62,355 bases of DNA, from the IMG/VR virus record IMGVR_UViG_3300035156_000134, positions 1 through 62,355 of that record. The stretch is one strand, 5' to 3'. The notes under the pieces were generated by a model. That model was given only the letters and a program-made list of their open reading frames with translations. It was not told the DNA's origin and made no database searches. The DNA is from a virus. Position numbers and translations under genes: made by a program. Positions 1 through 5,982 of the stretch are shown here, piece after piece (within the stretch, counting starts at the first letter, position 1; each line of letters begins with the position of its first letter).

Positions 1-172
1 GCTCGTTGAAGAGCTTGCGGTGGAGCTTATCCATCCGCTTGATCAGCGCCTCAGCCTGTTTGGCTACAGGTCCCTTCCTGTGGTTCGCATCAGCGAAGCT
101 GTCACGGTCCTGGCACGCGTAGTGAAGCGCTAATGAGATGGTCTGTAGGTCGGACTTGGTGAGGTTGGTCAT
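1..172 (-). CDS. small phage protein, 3' end cut by window edge
   Basis: This open frame starts at the ATG at 172 (MTNLTKSDLQ) and runs off the left edge after 57 codons. The complete homologue is at 61389-61640 (83 residues), which shows that about 26 residues are missing here. The start codon overlaps the stop of the upstream gene (ATGA), so translation is probably coupled. The protein is charged and helical with no recognised domain. If the genome is circular, this and the 61389 gene are the same locus from two strain variants. Confidence 0.7.
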   Translation of the reverse strand, partial: MTNLTKSDLQTISLALHYACQDRDSFADANHRKGPVAKQAEALIKRMDKLHRKLFNE

Positions 173-549
173 GAGTGATAGTCCTTATACTTCTCCCACT
201 GCGCAGCCTCGAGCACTTCTCGGGCGAGAGCTCGTGGATCATTATGGCCTGCAGCGATCTCCTCCAGAGCCTTGGCCAGATGGGTACCAGCGGAGCCGTA
301 GACCGACCGGAAGACGTCGTTGTTGAACCGTTTCTGGCCAGCCTCATTGCTGGCCTGCTCTCGGGCCGCCACCTTGACGGGATCATGAGTTCCACAGTAG
401 CCATTCTCCTTGGCCTTGTGGCTGCACTGCTTGTAGGTGGGCCAGCGGCCGAGGTAGGTCGTCACAGCGGCCTTGCAGCGGGTTGGATCAACAGCGCGCT
501 TGGCGTCCGTGGTGCCGCCGCTGCGTGGGTTGTAATCGTGGACAGGCAT
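169..549 (-). CDS. hypothetical Cys/His-rich phage protein (left copy)
   Basis: The protein has 126 residues. The start at 549 (MPVHDYNPRSGG) is chosen because GAGGAG lies 7 bases upstream in the conserved CTGCTGAGGAG leader; an upstream in-frame start would ignore this site. A cluster RCKAAV...QCSH...YCGTHDP (three Cys, then C-x2-H) looks like a small zinc-binding knuckle. The C-terminal half is helical (ALAREVLEAAQWEKY). It is first in an operon read from the promoter at 576-603. A diverged second copy lies at 61637-62017. Function unknown. Confidence 0.75.
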   Translation of the reverse strand: MPVHDYNPRSGGTTDAKRAVDPTRCKAAVTTYLGRWPTYKQCSHKAKENGYCGTHDPVKVAAREQASNEAGQKRFNNDVFRSVYGSAGTHLAKALEEIAAGHNDPRALAREVLEAAQWEKYKDYHS

Positions 550-575
550 GTCAGTGCTCCTCAGCAGATGAGACC

Positions 576-603
576 TACATATACGCTCCAATGCCACTGT
601 ACA
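576..603 (-). promoter_or_regulatory. TGTACA-family promoter
   Basis: On the minus strand TGTACA (603-598) is followed after 16 bases by TATGTA (581-576). An A-rich element (AATGAAATTAAGTG) lies directly upstream and a CTGCTGAGGAG leader downstream. It drives the gene starting at 549. Confidence 0.65.
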
Positions 604-624
604 CACTTAATTTCATTGATGCTC

Positions 625-661
625 AAAAGATGGCCGCACCTGACTGAACAGGCACGGCCAT
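625..661 (-). terminator. intrinsic terminator
   Basis: Minus-strand ATGGCCG (661-655) pairs with CGGCCAT (636-630), with further pairing inside, followed by TCTTTTG. It separates the 728-886 gene from the next promoter. A diverged copy is at 62094-62130. Confidence 0.7.
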
Positions 662-727
662 AGGTTCCACGGAACTGTCGGGCTGCGGTAGACTTCCGTG
701 GTAAGCGAACTGTGTAGCCGGACAGGC

Positions 728-886
728 TCAGGTGTAGGTGGGCTTCCTGAGCGTCACGGGAGCACGGCCATAGTACTTCTTGATGAAGCGCTGGGCCTTC
801 GGCTCCGGCCCCTTGAACTGCTTGCGGCTGTTCAGGTAGACGGTGACGGTCTTGTCCTTGTTGTAGTTGCATTGCAGGTTAGGCAT
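728..886 (-). CDS. small basic hypothetical protein
   Basis: The protein has 52 residues (MPNLQCNYNKDKTVTVYLNS...), very basic, ending RKPTYT. The start at 886 has AAAGGAG 9 bases upstream. Beta-rich N-terminus and basic C-terminus are compatible with nucleic-acid binding, but no family is recognised. A monocistronic unit: a terminator follows and a weak promoter precedes. The second copy at 62199-62355 is cut by the window end. Confidence 0.65.
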   Translation of the reverse strand: MPNLQCNYNKDKTVTVYLNSRKQFKGPEPKAQRFIKKYYGRAPVTLRKPTYT

Positions 887-910
887 GGTGTTTCTCCTTT
901 CAGCATGCTC

Positions 911-939
911 AACCTTGCACACCAACATGTTCATGTACA
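911..939 (-). promoter_or_regulatory. weak TGTACA-family promoter
   Basis: TGTACA (939-934) is followed after 17 bases by AAGGTT (916-911), a poor -10 compared with the family. A GCTGAAAGGAG leader follows and the 52-residue gene starts at 886. Confidence 0.4.
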
Positions 940-1004
940 TAATCCATATGGGCTATCAGGCCGCAAAGTGCGTAACCTACGTTAGCTTTATGGCCACTTT
1001 GTGC

Positions 1005-1175
1005 CTAATCGATGCGTTTCTCACAGTTCACACAGTACCACCCGATGGTCCCGCTGTGCCAGCGGCCTTGAGTCGAGCAGTCCTTGCACCTCGGCGGTTC
1101 CTGACTGAACAGGCGCTGCATGACCTTCTTGACCGACTCAGCATCGTCGATGTCCTGCGGTGTCGGTTCGCGCAT
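1005..1175 (-). CDS. small zinc-ribbon-like protein
   Basis: The protein has 56 residues starting MREPTPQDIDD. The start at 1175 follows AAGGAGG with 7-base spacing. CKDC and CVNC, 18 residues apart, form a probable four-cysteine zinc ribbon, suggesting protein or nucleic-acid contact. The gene overlaps the end of the upstream gene by 38 bases and is the last member of the operon that begins at 3245. Function unknown. Confidence 0.7.
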   Translation of the reverse strand: MREPTPQDIDDAESVKKVMQRLFSQEPPRCKDCSTQGRWHSGTIGWYCVNCEKRID

Positions 1176-1389
1176 CTCGTGCCTCCTTAGCAGCTGCGAG
1201 CTTGAGGATCTCGAAGATCTTGCCATGCTTAGGCATCCCCATGGACCGATGCCACTGGCTGCTGTTGCCCCACACCTCCCATGGCCTGCCTGCTCCGTAG
1301 AGCTGGCGCTTGAGGACCGCATACGGGCCGGCATGGTCAGACCGAACCACGTACTTCTCATCGTAATAGATGATGTGCTGCTCGGTCAT
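1138..1389 (-). CDS. hypothetical phage protein
   Basis: The protein has 83 residues (MTEQHIIYYDEKYVVRSDHAG...). The ATG at 1389 overlaps the stop of the upstream gene (ATGA), which fixes the start. The N-terminal half looks beta-stranded and the C-terminal half helical and basic. No family recognised. Confidence 0.65.
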   Translation of the reverse strand: MTEQHIIYYDEKYVVRSDHAGPYAVLKRQLYGAGRPWEVWGNSSQWHRSMGMPKHGKIFEILKLAAAKEARDARTDTAGHRRC

Positions 1390-1682
1390 ACCAGCTCCAT
1401 CGGTTGGTCGGCGAGCAGGAAGATGTCCTCGCTCGACGGTTCGATCTTGGTGAAGCACGCCTGCGGCCATGCCCAATCGATCATGACAGCCGTGTGAGGA
1501 GCCGGCAAGAAGGCCAACACCTCTCGGCCACATCGGTTGCATTCGGCCACGCCGACGTCAGTCACCCTATAGGTGGCACGCAGCACAGGCTGGGGATAAC
1601 GAGGCGTGGCGATCTCAGGGTCACCACAACACGGACTGTCGAGGCTGACGCAGACCACCACGTCGTTCGTGTCGAAGCTCAT
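1386..1682 (-). CDS. hypothetical protein with FDTND motif and CxxC pair
   Basis: The protein has 98 residues. It begins MSFDTNDVVVC; the same FDTND-x-VC segment occurs in the 2764-3090 protein, so the two may be distant paralogues. CCGDP near the N-terminus and CNRCG in the middle could bind a metal. The ATG overlaps the preceding stop (ATGA). Function unknown. Confidence 0.65.
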   Translation of the reverse strand: MSFDTNDVVVCVSLDSPCCGDPEIATPRYPQPVLRATYRVTDVGVAECNRCGREVLAFLPAPHTAVMIDWAWPQACFTKIEPSSEDIFLLADQPMELV

Positions 1683-1945
1683 GCCCGCACCCTCGCCAAG
1701 GCCACATCGATCAGCCTGGGCCGGACGTAGCCGATCACATGGAAGCCGATCAGCTCGTAGCCACGCAGCCTCTCCTCGCGGTCGTCATGGACGATGATGA
1801 ACGGGCGGTTGACATTGTACAGCGTGACAATGCCCTTGCCCTGCGTGGCCTTCAGCTCGACCAGGTTCTGTCCAAACGCCTCTCGGACCCAGTCCACGGC
1901 CCGGCTGTAGCTGTCCGTCAGGATCGCTAGGTGCAGTATTGTCAT
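1679..1945 (-). CDS. hypothetical phage protein
   Basis: The protein has 88 residues (MTILHLAILTDSYSRAVDW...). AAGGAG lies 6 bases before the ATG at 1945. The alternation of strands and one helix suggests a small alpha/beta fold. It sits in a run of overlapping minus-strand genes. No family recognised. Confidence 0.65.
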   Translation of the reverse strand: MTILHLAILTDSYSRAVDWVREAFGQNLVELKATQGKGIVTLYNVNRPFIIVHDDREERLRGYELIGFHVIGYVRPRLIDVALARVRA

Positions 1946-2082
1946 GATGGCTCCTTCTTTGGCTTCCGCTTCCTGCACAGCAGTGGGAAGTTATGGCGGT
2001 GACGGATCTCGGTCGGGCTGCCGAGCAAGAACCTCTGACCACACGAGCACAGCGTGTAGTCGGACCAGTGACGCTTAGGCAC
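1942..2082 (-). CDS. 46-residue Cys-containing micro-gene
   Basis: A GTG start at 2082 lies within the last codons of the upstream gene and the stop overlaps the next ATG (ATGA), so the frame is bracketed by coupling signals. The product begins VPKRHWSDYTLCSCGQRF, has a CSC pair and a third Cys before a lysine/arginine-rich tail: a possible incomplete zinc knuckle. It fills what would otherwise be a 130-base gap in a gapless operon. Confidence 0.5.
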   Translation of the reverse strand: MPKRHWSDYTLCSCGQRFLLGSPTEIRHRHNFPLLCRKRKPKKEPS

Positions 2083-2266
2083 GGGTGTCGGTCATGACTA
2101 CGATCAAAGCGACCAGACGGTACCGAGCCTCAGGCGCGCACCGCTTCGCAGCCTCATACTCCTTGACCGCGATTGCCTTGTCGCTATACCATGGACTAGC
2201 TGCAACCCAGCACGTGGCACCACGCTTCGTCGTGGCCTTGCGCACCACTCGATATTGATCACGCAT
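2075..2266 (-). CDS. small basic hypothetical protein
   Basis: The protein has 63 residues (MRDQYRVVRKATTKRGATC...). The start at 2266 overlaps the end of the upstream gene by 8 bases. Pattern: beta strand, helix (AIAVKEYEAAKRC), beta strand. No domain recognised. Confidence 0.6.
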   Translation of the reverse strand: MRDQYRVVRKATTKRGATCWVAASPWYSDKAIAVKEYEAAKRCAPEARYRLVALIVVMTDTRA

Positions 2267-2552
2267 CTTCGGTCACCTTTGCTAGGTTCTTGATGTCGAG
2301 CTTCACGAGCTTGTCGAAGTACCAGCCTGGCTCGGCATCAGGCAGCTTCTTGTGTTTGCGCTTCACGAACAGCAGGTAGCCCATGTACGGCGATGGATCC
2401 AACCCCTCGAGCTGAACGCCAAGGCCATAGAAGCTCTTGTAGATCCCGCCGACCGTATAGACCTCGCCGAGCACAGGCCTGACAGCTGGCCGCATGGCAT
2501 CATCACAGCCTGCTGGCCTGGTGCAGACCACCTCGTCACCGACAGCGATCAC
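2259..2552 (-). CDS. small SH3-like phage protein
   Basis: The protein has 97 residues, beginning MIAVGDEVVCTRPAG and containing GEVYTVGGIYKSFYGLGVQL. The spacing of 'GDEVVC ... GEVYTV' strands resembles the small SH3-like phage proteins common in early operons. ATGA overlap with the preceding gene fixes the start. Its role is unknown. Confidence 0.65.
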   Translation of the reverse strand: MIAVGDEVVCTRPAGCDDAMRPAVRPVLGEVYTVGGIYKSFYGLGVQLEGLDPSPYMGYLLFVKRKHKKLPDAEPGWYFDKLVKLDIKNLAKVTEDA

Positions 2553-2764
2553 GACTCATTTTCCTCTTGAAACCAGATCATTCCGGCAACTGGCACGAAG
2601 ATCAGCGGTCGAGGGTGTGGACTCAACTCTTCCCACAACTTGATCAAGGCTGTCATGATCTCGTCATGCCTAGCGTCGTTGGGGACCATGGCAGTCCCGA
2701 GCACGAACTTGGCATGGCCAGGATACTGGCACTCAGCGCACCACGCTCTCATCGGTTGGGCCAT
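2549..2764 (-). CDS. hypothetical protein with CxxC
   Basis: The protein has 71 residues (MAQPMRAWCAECQYPGHAK...). CAEC near the N-terminus and an acidic C-terminus. Its ATG overlaps the previous stop by one base (TGATG). Function unknown. Confidence 0.65.
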   Translation of the reverse strand: MAQPMRAWCAECQYPGHAKFVLGTAMVPNDARHDEIMTALIKLWEELSPHPRPLIFVPVAGMIWFQEENES

Positions 2765-3090
2765 CAGCGTGGGTCCAATTCGTTCAGGTGCGTCCGCTTG
2801 CGAACGTTGGCCATCGTGGCCTCGAGTGTGGCATGAGCACGGTCGTACCGTAGCCGCATGTCTGCGATCTCAGTGTTCAGCTTGACAGCATCTGCCAGCT
2901 TGAGAGCGAACAGGATCTGAGCTTCACTGAGACCGATCTGAGCACCAGCGACGTCGACAAGGAACTCACCAATTGGTGCCACGCCGACGATCCTTGCGCC
3001 GGCGACAAACGGATAAAAGTCCACCCGCCAATAGGCATACGTGCAGACCGTGTCGTTCGTGTCGAAGACGGGTTTGACCTTACGCATCAT
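2764..3090 (-). CDS. hypothetical protein with FDTND motif and helical C-terminus
   Basis: The protein has 108 residues. Of two adjacent ATGs, 3090 is chosen because it overlaps the upstream stop (ATGA) and lies 6 bases from AAGGAG. The N-terminal part is beta-rich (VFDTNDTVC...GARIVGVAPIGEFLV) like the 1386-1682 protein; residues 60-108 form a heptad-like helix (TEIADMRLRYDRAHATLEA). Possibly an oligomer. Function unknown. Confidence 0.65.
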   Translation of the reverse strand: MMRKVKPVFDTNDTVCTYAYWRVDFYPFVAGARIVGVAPIGEFLVDVAGAQIGLSEAQILFALKLADAVKLNTEIADMRLRYDRAHATLEATMANVRKRTHLNELDPR

Positions 3091-3245
3091 GCCTTCTCCT
3101 TCAACCGAACGGCTGCGGTGTAGCCGGCACGTTGGCATGACACCATCCAGAGTCCGGCCTGATAGGCTGCTTCTTCGATGGTTTCAAACTGGTCGCATGT
3201 TTCTTGCCAATCATTGGCAAGGTGCATAGACTCAAATGTCCACAT
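3087..3245 (-). CDS. small hypothetical protein, first gene of early operon
   Basis: The protein has 52 residues (MWTFESMHLANDWQ...). The start at 3245 follows the CTGCTGAGGAG leader. An in-frame upstream ATG would reach across the promoter and is rejected. It leads the 3245-1005 operon. No family recognised. Confidence 0.65.
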   Translation of the reverse strand: MWTFESMHLANDWQETCDQFETIEEAAYQAGLWMVSCQRAGYTAAVRLKEKA

Positions 3246-3271
3246 GGCTTGTCTCCTCAGCAGATGCACAT

Positions 3272-3300
3272 TACCTACAGCCGTTGAGCAATCATGTACA
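3272..3300 (-). promoter_or_regulatory. TGTACA-family promoter
   Basis: TGTACA (3300-3295), 17-base spacer, TAGGTA (3277-3272), upstream GAACTTATGTG, downstream CTGCTGAGGAG leader. It is one of the best matches and drives the operon 3245-1005. Confidence 0.7.
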
Positions 3301-3320
3301 CACATAAGTTCATAAAGCTC

Positions 3321-3354
3321 AAAATAAATGGCGGCGAGCCTGAGCCCACCGCCA
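3321..3354 (-). terminator. intrinsic terminator
   Basis: Minus-strand TGGCGG (3354-3349) pairs with CCGCCA (3334-3329), loop with internal GGCTC pairing, then TTTATTTT. It ends the 3971-3363 transcript just upstream of the next promoter. Confidence 0.75.
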
Positions 3355-3362
3355 CATAGTAG

Positions 3363-3971
3363 TCAGACCATCTTGTTGCCGATGTCCATGTCGGCTTCAG
3401 GATCATCCCGATCATTGAGTTCACCGAGCACCTCCTGCATGGAGACGTCAAACGACTCGAGCAGCGTGTCCACCATCATGGCCAGCTTGTCGGCCACGTC
3501 CTTTCGGCTGCCGTTCTTGCCGGCCATCTTGGCGATCGCGTAGGTCATGATCACCGTGCCGATCAGACGCCGCCGCTCGATCTGCTGCATCGCCTCAGGG
3601 AACTCGTCGACATGTTCGACCGAGCCCTTGATCGACCGGGTGACTGTCTCGCCCCTGACGCCGCCACCTCCGACTCCCATGATCGGAGTCGAGTTGGCCT
3701 CGAACGCTTTGGTCAGCTCATCCTCAATGCCAACGAACTGAGGGATCGGCATAGTGATGTCCATCGGATCCAGACCGGCGTGACGCATAAAGATGTCGGC
3801 CATTTCATTGCAGGCGTCGGGCACGGCCAGACAGGCGAGCTGGGACATACCGGCATGGAGGATGGCGAGCTGGCCAACTGCACTTTGATGGGCGACCACG
3901 TCCATGCCCGTACGTAGGGTGAGCATCTGGATGAGCTCTTCGGTCGACGGAACTGCGTTCTCGGTTTGCAT
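3363..3971 (-). CDS. hypothetical 202-residue early protein
   Basis: The protein has 202 residues, mostly helical, with a glycine-rich hinge (MGVGGGGVRGE) near residue 100 and acidic ends. The start at 3971 has GAAGGA 8 bases upstream and a leader CTGCTGAAGGA. It is monocistronic between the divergent promoter at 4017-4045 and the terminator at 3321-3354. Strong single-gene expression signals suggest an early host-takeover or regulatory role; this is inference from context only. No family recognised. Confidence 0.75.
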   Translation of the reverse strand: MQTENAVPSTEELIQMLTLRTGMDVVAHQSAVGQLAILHAGMSQLACLAVPDACNEMADIFMRHAGLDPMDITMPIPQFVGIEDELTKAFEANSTPIMGVGGGGVRGETVTRSIKGSVEHVDEFPEAMQQIERRRLIGTVIMTYAIAKMAGKNGSRKDVADKLAMMVDTLLESFDVSMQEVLGELNDRDDPEADMDIGNKMV

Positions 3972-4016
3972 ATTGTATATCCTTCAGCAGCCGCCACCAT
4001 GGCGGCAGGCCACACG

Positions 4017-4045
4017 GATCTACCCTACGAACTTGACAGTGTACA
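4017..4045 (-). promoter_or_regulatory. TGTACA-family promoter, minus half of divergent pair
   Basis: Reading the minus strand, TGTACA (4045-4040), 17-base spacer, TAGATC (4022-4017). It shares its palindromic -35 hexamer with the plus-strand promoter at 4040-4068. It drives the gene starting at 3971. Confidence 0.65.
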
Positions 4046-4068
4046 TTGAAGAATGGCCGAGATAGCCT
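4040..4068 (+). promoter_or_regulatory. TGTACA-family promoter, plus half of divergent pair
   Basis: TGTACA (4040-4045), 17-base spacer, TAGCCT (4063-4068), followed by CTGCTGAAGAGG before the ATG at 4095. The same hexamer is used in the opposite direction. Confidence 0.65.
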
Positions 4069-4094
4069 GATGCCACTGCTGAAGAGGAACCACC

Positions 4095-4334
4095 ATGATC
4101 TTGATCACTGCCCCATCCAATGGCAACTACATCTGGGTCGTCAAAGACCCGGCTGATGCCCGAGCCATCGCACTCAAGACCGGGTTCCCAACCATCGAGC
4201 AGGCCAAGGATGACGGCCTCGGGTTCATCCTCATGTTGAAAGAAGAGCAGGACTCATGCAACCCAACCCATACAACTACGACGATGAGCCCATCGAAGAT
4301 GAGCCAGTCGCTTTCACAGCCCTCGGCTGCGTGA
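4095..4334 (+). CDS. hypothetical phage protein
   Basis: The protein has 79 residues (MILITAPSNGNYIWVVKDPAD...). It is the first gene after the divergent promoter, with GAAGAGGAA before the ATG. The last 27 codons overlap the next gene and become Thr/Ser-rich, so the functional part is probably residues 1-53. No family recognised. Confidence 0.6.
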   Translation: MILITAPSNGNYIWVVKDPADARAIALKTGFPTIEQAKDDGLGFILMLKEEQDSCNPTHTTTTMSPSKMSQSLSQPSAA

Positions 4335-4423
4335 TCGCCTTAGCCTCGGCGTTAACGGTGCTGACCTTGGTCGGCCTCGGCGTCCGCTGGCTGGTCCAGA
4401 CTGCTTGGTCGGCTGTGTCATGA
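4256..4423 (+). CDS. small membrane protein
   Basis: The protein has 55 residues: an acidic N-terminus (MQPNPYNYDDEPIEDEP) then one membrane segment (ALGCVIALASALTVLTLVG) and a short positive tail. AAGAAGAGCAG precedes the ATG at 4256. The stop overlaps the next ATG (ATGA). Likely inner-membrane with the N-terminus outside or a small accessory to lysis or superinfection control; no family assigned. Confidence 0.6.
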   Translation: MQPNPYNYDDEPIEDEPVAFTALGCVIALASALTVLTLVGLGVRWLVQTAWSAVS

Positions 4424-4692
4424 TCCCTCGCGTGATCGCCGGGTTCACCCGAGCCTTAGCGAAGCCGAAGAACTGGGATGAGGCGAAGAACGGTCCGTGC
4501 CTCGGCCTCCCGATCCTGGACCACGTGGACGAGAACGGCGAGCCGAGCATGATCAGTGCTTGGCAGCCGACTGACGAAGAGATCATCCGCATTATGGAGG
4601 GTGCACCCGTGTATCTTCGTGTGCGTGGGACCATTCATCCGCCTGTCGGCATCTGGGCCGGCGACGCACCTGAGGACCAAGGCGGCGCGTAG
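4420..4692 (+). CDS. hypothetical phage protein
   Basis: The protein has 90 residues (MIPRVIAGFTRALAKPKNW...). The ATG at 4420 overlaps the previous stop. Contains DENGEPSMISAWQPTDEEI, typical of soluble small phage proteins. Function unknown. Confidence 0.65.
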   Translation: MIPRVIAGFTRALAKPKNWDEAKNGPCLGLPILDHVDENGEPSMISAWQPTDEEIIRIMEGAPVYLRVRGTIHPPVGIWAGDAPEDQGGA

Positions 4693-4836
4693 CGAGCCAA
4701 CGTTTTTATGTACTAAGGTCCAAGCGGTTGCTACATATTCCTCTGTCAGACCATGGTCGGGTCCTAGCGGACCGGACTCCCGCGTGCCTCGTCGCCGCCT
4801 ACTCTCCTTCAGCAGCGGCCATGGTCTGGCACTCCA

Positions 4837-4865
4837 TGTACATCGTCGAGACTTTGAGGTAGAGG
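4837..4865 (+). promoter_or_regulatory. TGTACA-family promoter
   Basis: TGTACA (4837-4842), 17-base spacer, TAGAGG (4860-4865), upstream of the gene at 4915. The 222-base gap 4693-4914 holds no convincing gene; a CTGCTGAAGGAG-like leader on the minus strand at about 4805-4816 has no start codon behind it and may be a remnant. Confidence 0.55.
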
Positions 4866-4914
4866 CCGTGGCTGGCATGCCCTGCAGGGTCTAAGCCGAC
4901 AACGGGAGAACCTC

Positions 4915-5142
4915 ATGAAGAACATCATCGAGTTGCTCAAGGGCAAGAAGACCTACATCGTCGCGATCATCGCCGTCTTGGTGTCGCTGCTGGGCTATCT
5001 GGACGGCTCCATGTCGAGTGTGGAAGCCCTCTACGCGGTCCTGGCAGCTCTCGGCTTCACCAGCGTACGCGCCGGTTCGAAGACCGATGCGATCGCAGTG
5101 ATCGAGTCGAGGCCGACCAACAACTCCAACGCCGTTCCGTAA
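4915..5142 (+). CDS. holin-like small membrane protein
   Basis: The protein has 75 residues. Two hydrophobic segments, TYIVAIIAVLVSLLGYL and ALYAVLAALGFTSV, are separated by a short polar turn; a lysine-rich N-terminus (LKGKKT) precedes them. The pattern KGKKTYIVA...LAALGFTSVRAG is typical of a widespread class of small phage proteins often annotated as holins or holin-like. GGGAG lies before the ATG. It is monocistronic between its own promoter and a perfect terminator. It is far from the endolysin at 27605, so a holin role is uncertain. Confidence 0.6.
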   Translation: MKNIIELLKGKKTYIVAIIAVLVSLLGYLDGSMSSVEALYAVLAALGFTSVRAGSKTDAIAVIESRPTNNSNAVP

Positions 5143-5164
5143 GCGAGAGCTGTCGGGTTGCAGG

Positions 5165-5205
5165 GAAACCCTGGCTGACCAAGCGGTTGGCCAGGGTTTC
5201 TTTTT
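5165..5205 (+). terminator. strong intrinsic terminator
   Basis: GAAACCCTGGC (5165-5175) pairs perfectly with GCCAGGGTTTC (5190-5200), followed by TTTTT. Confidence 0.9.
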
Positions 5206-5210
5206 GCCTG

Positions 5211-5239
5211 TTTACAAGATGCTCGGAACTACGTTACCA
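5211..5239 (+). promoter_or_regulatory. TTTACA variant of the promoter family
   Basis: TTTACA (5211-5216), 17-base spacer, TTACCA (5234-5239), then CTGCTGTAGGAGG before the ATG at 5265. Confidence 0.5.
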
Positions 5240-5264
5240 CCAAGCCCCTGCTGTAGGAGGTTTC

Positions 5265-5660
5265 ATGCTTAGACCGAACGATGTAATTGGCTGGTTCAAC
5301 CTCCGATCCCAGAAAGGGATGGGGGAAATGGCCCAGCTCACCGACGGGCTGCTAGTTGGTGGACAGATCGTGATTGGCGGGTCCGAGGCCAATATCAAGA
5401 AGGCCCACTCGTTTATGGCCGGCCGCGCCCGCATGGGCCGCATGGCTTCGATCAAGGACGCAGTGCTCGACCCGGACAAGCCGACCACGTTCGACACGCC
5501 GGCCATCGTCCAGCTGCTGCTGATCCAGGCCAACGAAACCTTCCACTCGACTGCTGACACGCTCCTCACGATGATCCAAGACATCACCGATGACGGCCAT
5601 GACGTGTCGGTTGCCCTCCAGCTCGCTCGCGAGCAGGTCAACGCCGTCCACAAGCTCTAA
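5265..5660 (+). CDS. hypothetical phage protein
   Basis: The protein has 131 residues (MLRPNDVIGWFNLRSQKGMG...). The start at 5265 follows TAGGAGG; the longer frame from 5187 runs through the promoter and is rejected. Helical C-terminal half (QANETFHSTADTLLTMIQD). First gene of the operon leading to the primase. Function unknown. Confidence 0.7.
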   Translation: MLRPNDVIGWFNLRSQKGMGEMAQLTDGLLVGGQIVIGGSEANIKKAHSFMAGRARMGRMASIKDAVLDPDKPTTFDTPAIVQLLLIQANETFHSTADTLLTMIQDITDDGHDVSVALQLAREQVNAVHKL

Positions 5661-5669
5661 GGGTCAGAC

Positions 5670-5978
5670 ATGAAGAACCAGACACAGGCCGTCAAGGATG
5701 TGGTCGCCGAGCGCCTTCGCCAGCAGACCGAAGAGGGTCACACCATTGAGTCCGACGTGAAAGACAATCTGCCCGGCGAGATGGCGCTTGGCGCAGCTGC
5801 GATGGCAGCCCAGACCGGCACGATGATGGCCCGAGGCGAAGACGCAGTCCGCGGAGGAACTCCGTCGCTGTGGCCATGGCCGGCCGGATACAAGTGGCAT
5901 GACGAACGACGGAACCTCGTGATCGCCGCGGCCCTGATCCTGGCCGAGATCGAGCGTCTCGACGCCAGCAAGCAATAG
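5670..5978 (+). CDS. phage family protein of the ERxRQ...WPW type
   Basis: The protein has 102 residues. The layout VVAERLRQQTEEGHT, then AAAMAAQ, then WPWPAGYKWHDERRNLVIA, then ALILAEIERLD matches a common phage family of about 100-130 residues whose members are usually unnamed and sometimes placed near nucleotide-metabolism genes. It is a soluble helical protein. Its position directly upstream of the primase-helicase fits a replication-associated role. Confidence 0.65.
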   Translation: MKNQTQAVKDVVAERLRQQTEEGHTIESDVKDNLPGEMALGAAAMAAQTGTMMARGEDAVRGGTPSLWPWPAGYKWHDERRNLVIAAALILAEIERLDASKQ

Positions 5979-5982
5979 ATGT

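Larger units (their letters stand above)
1..884. repeat. left copy of 884-base imperfect terminal repeat
   Basis: This segment aligns end to end with 61472-62355. Both copies are 884 bases because a 3-base difference near 165 is compensated near 705-715. By eye the copies are roughly 90-95% identical, with many third-position and some amino-acid-changing differences. Exact placement at both window ends suggests wrap-around of a circular or permuted template into a related strain rather than a true identical terminal repeat. Confidence 0.85.

Noticed and set aside
4456-4878. 140-residue minus-strand open frame
   Set aside because: It opposes well-supported plus genes, has Arg/Ser-rich low-quality composition and no ribosome site before its start.
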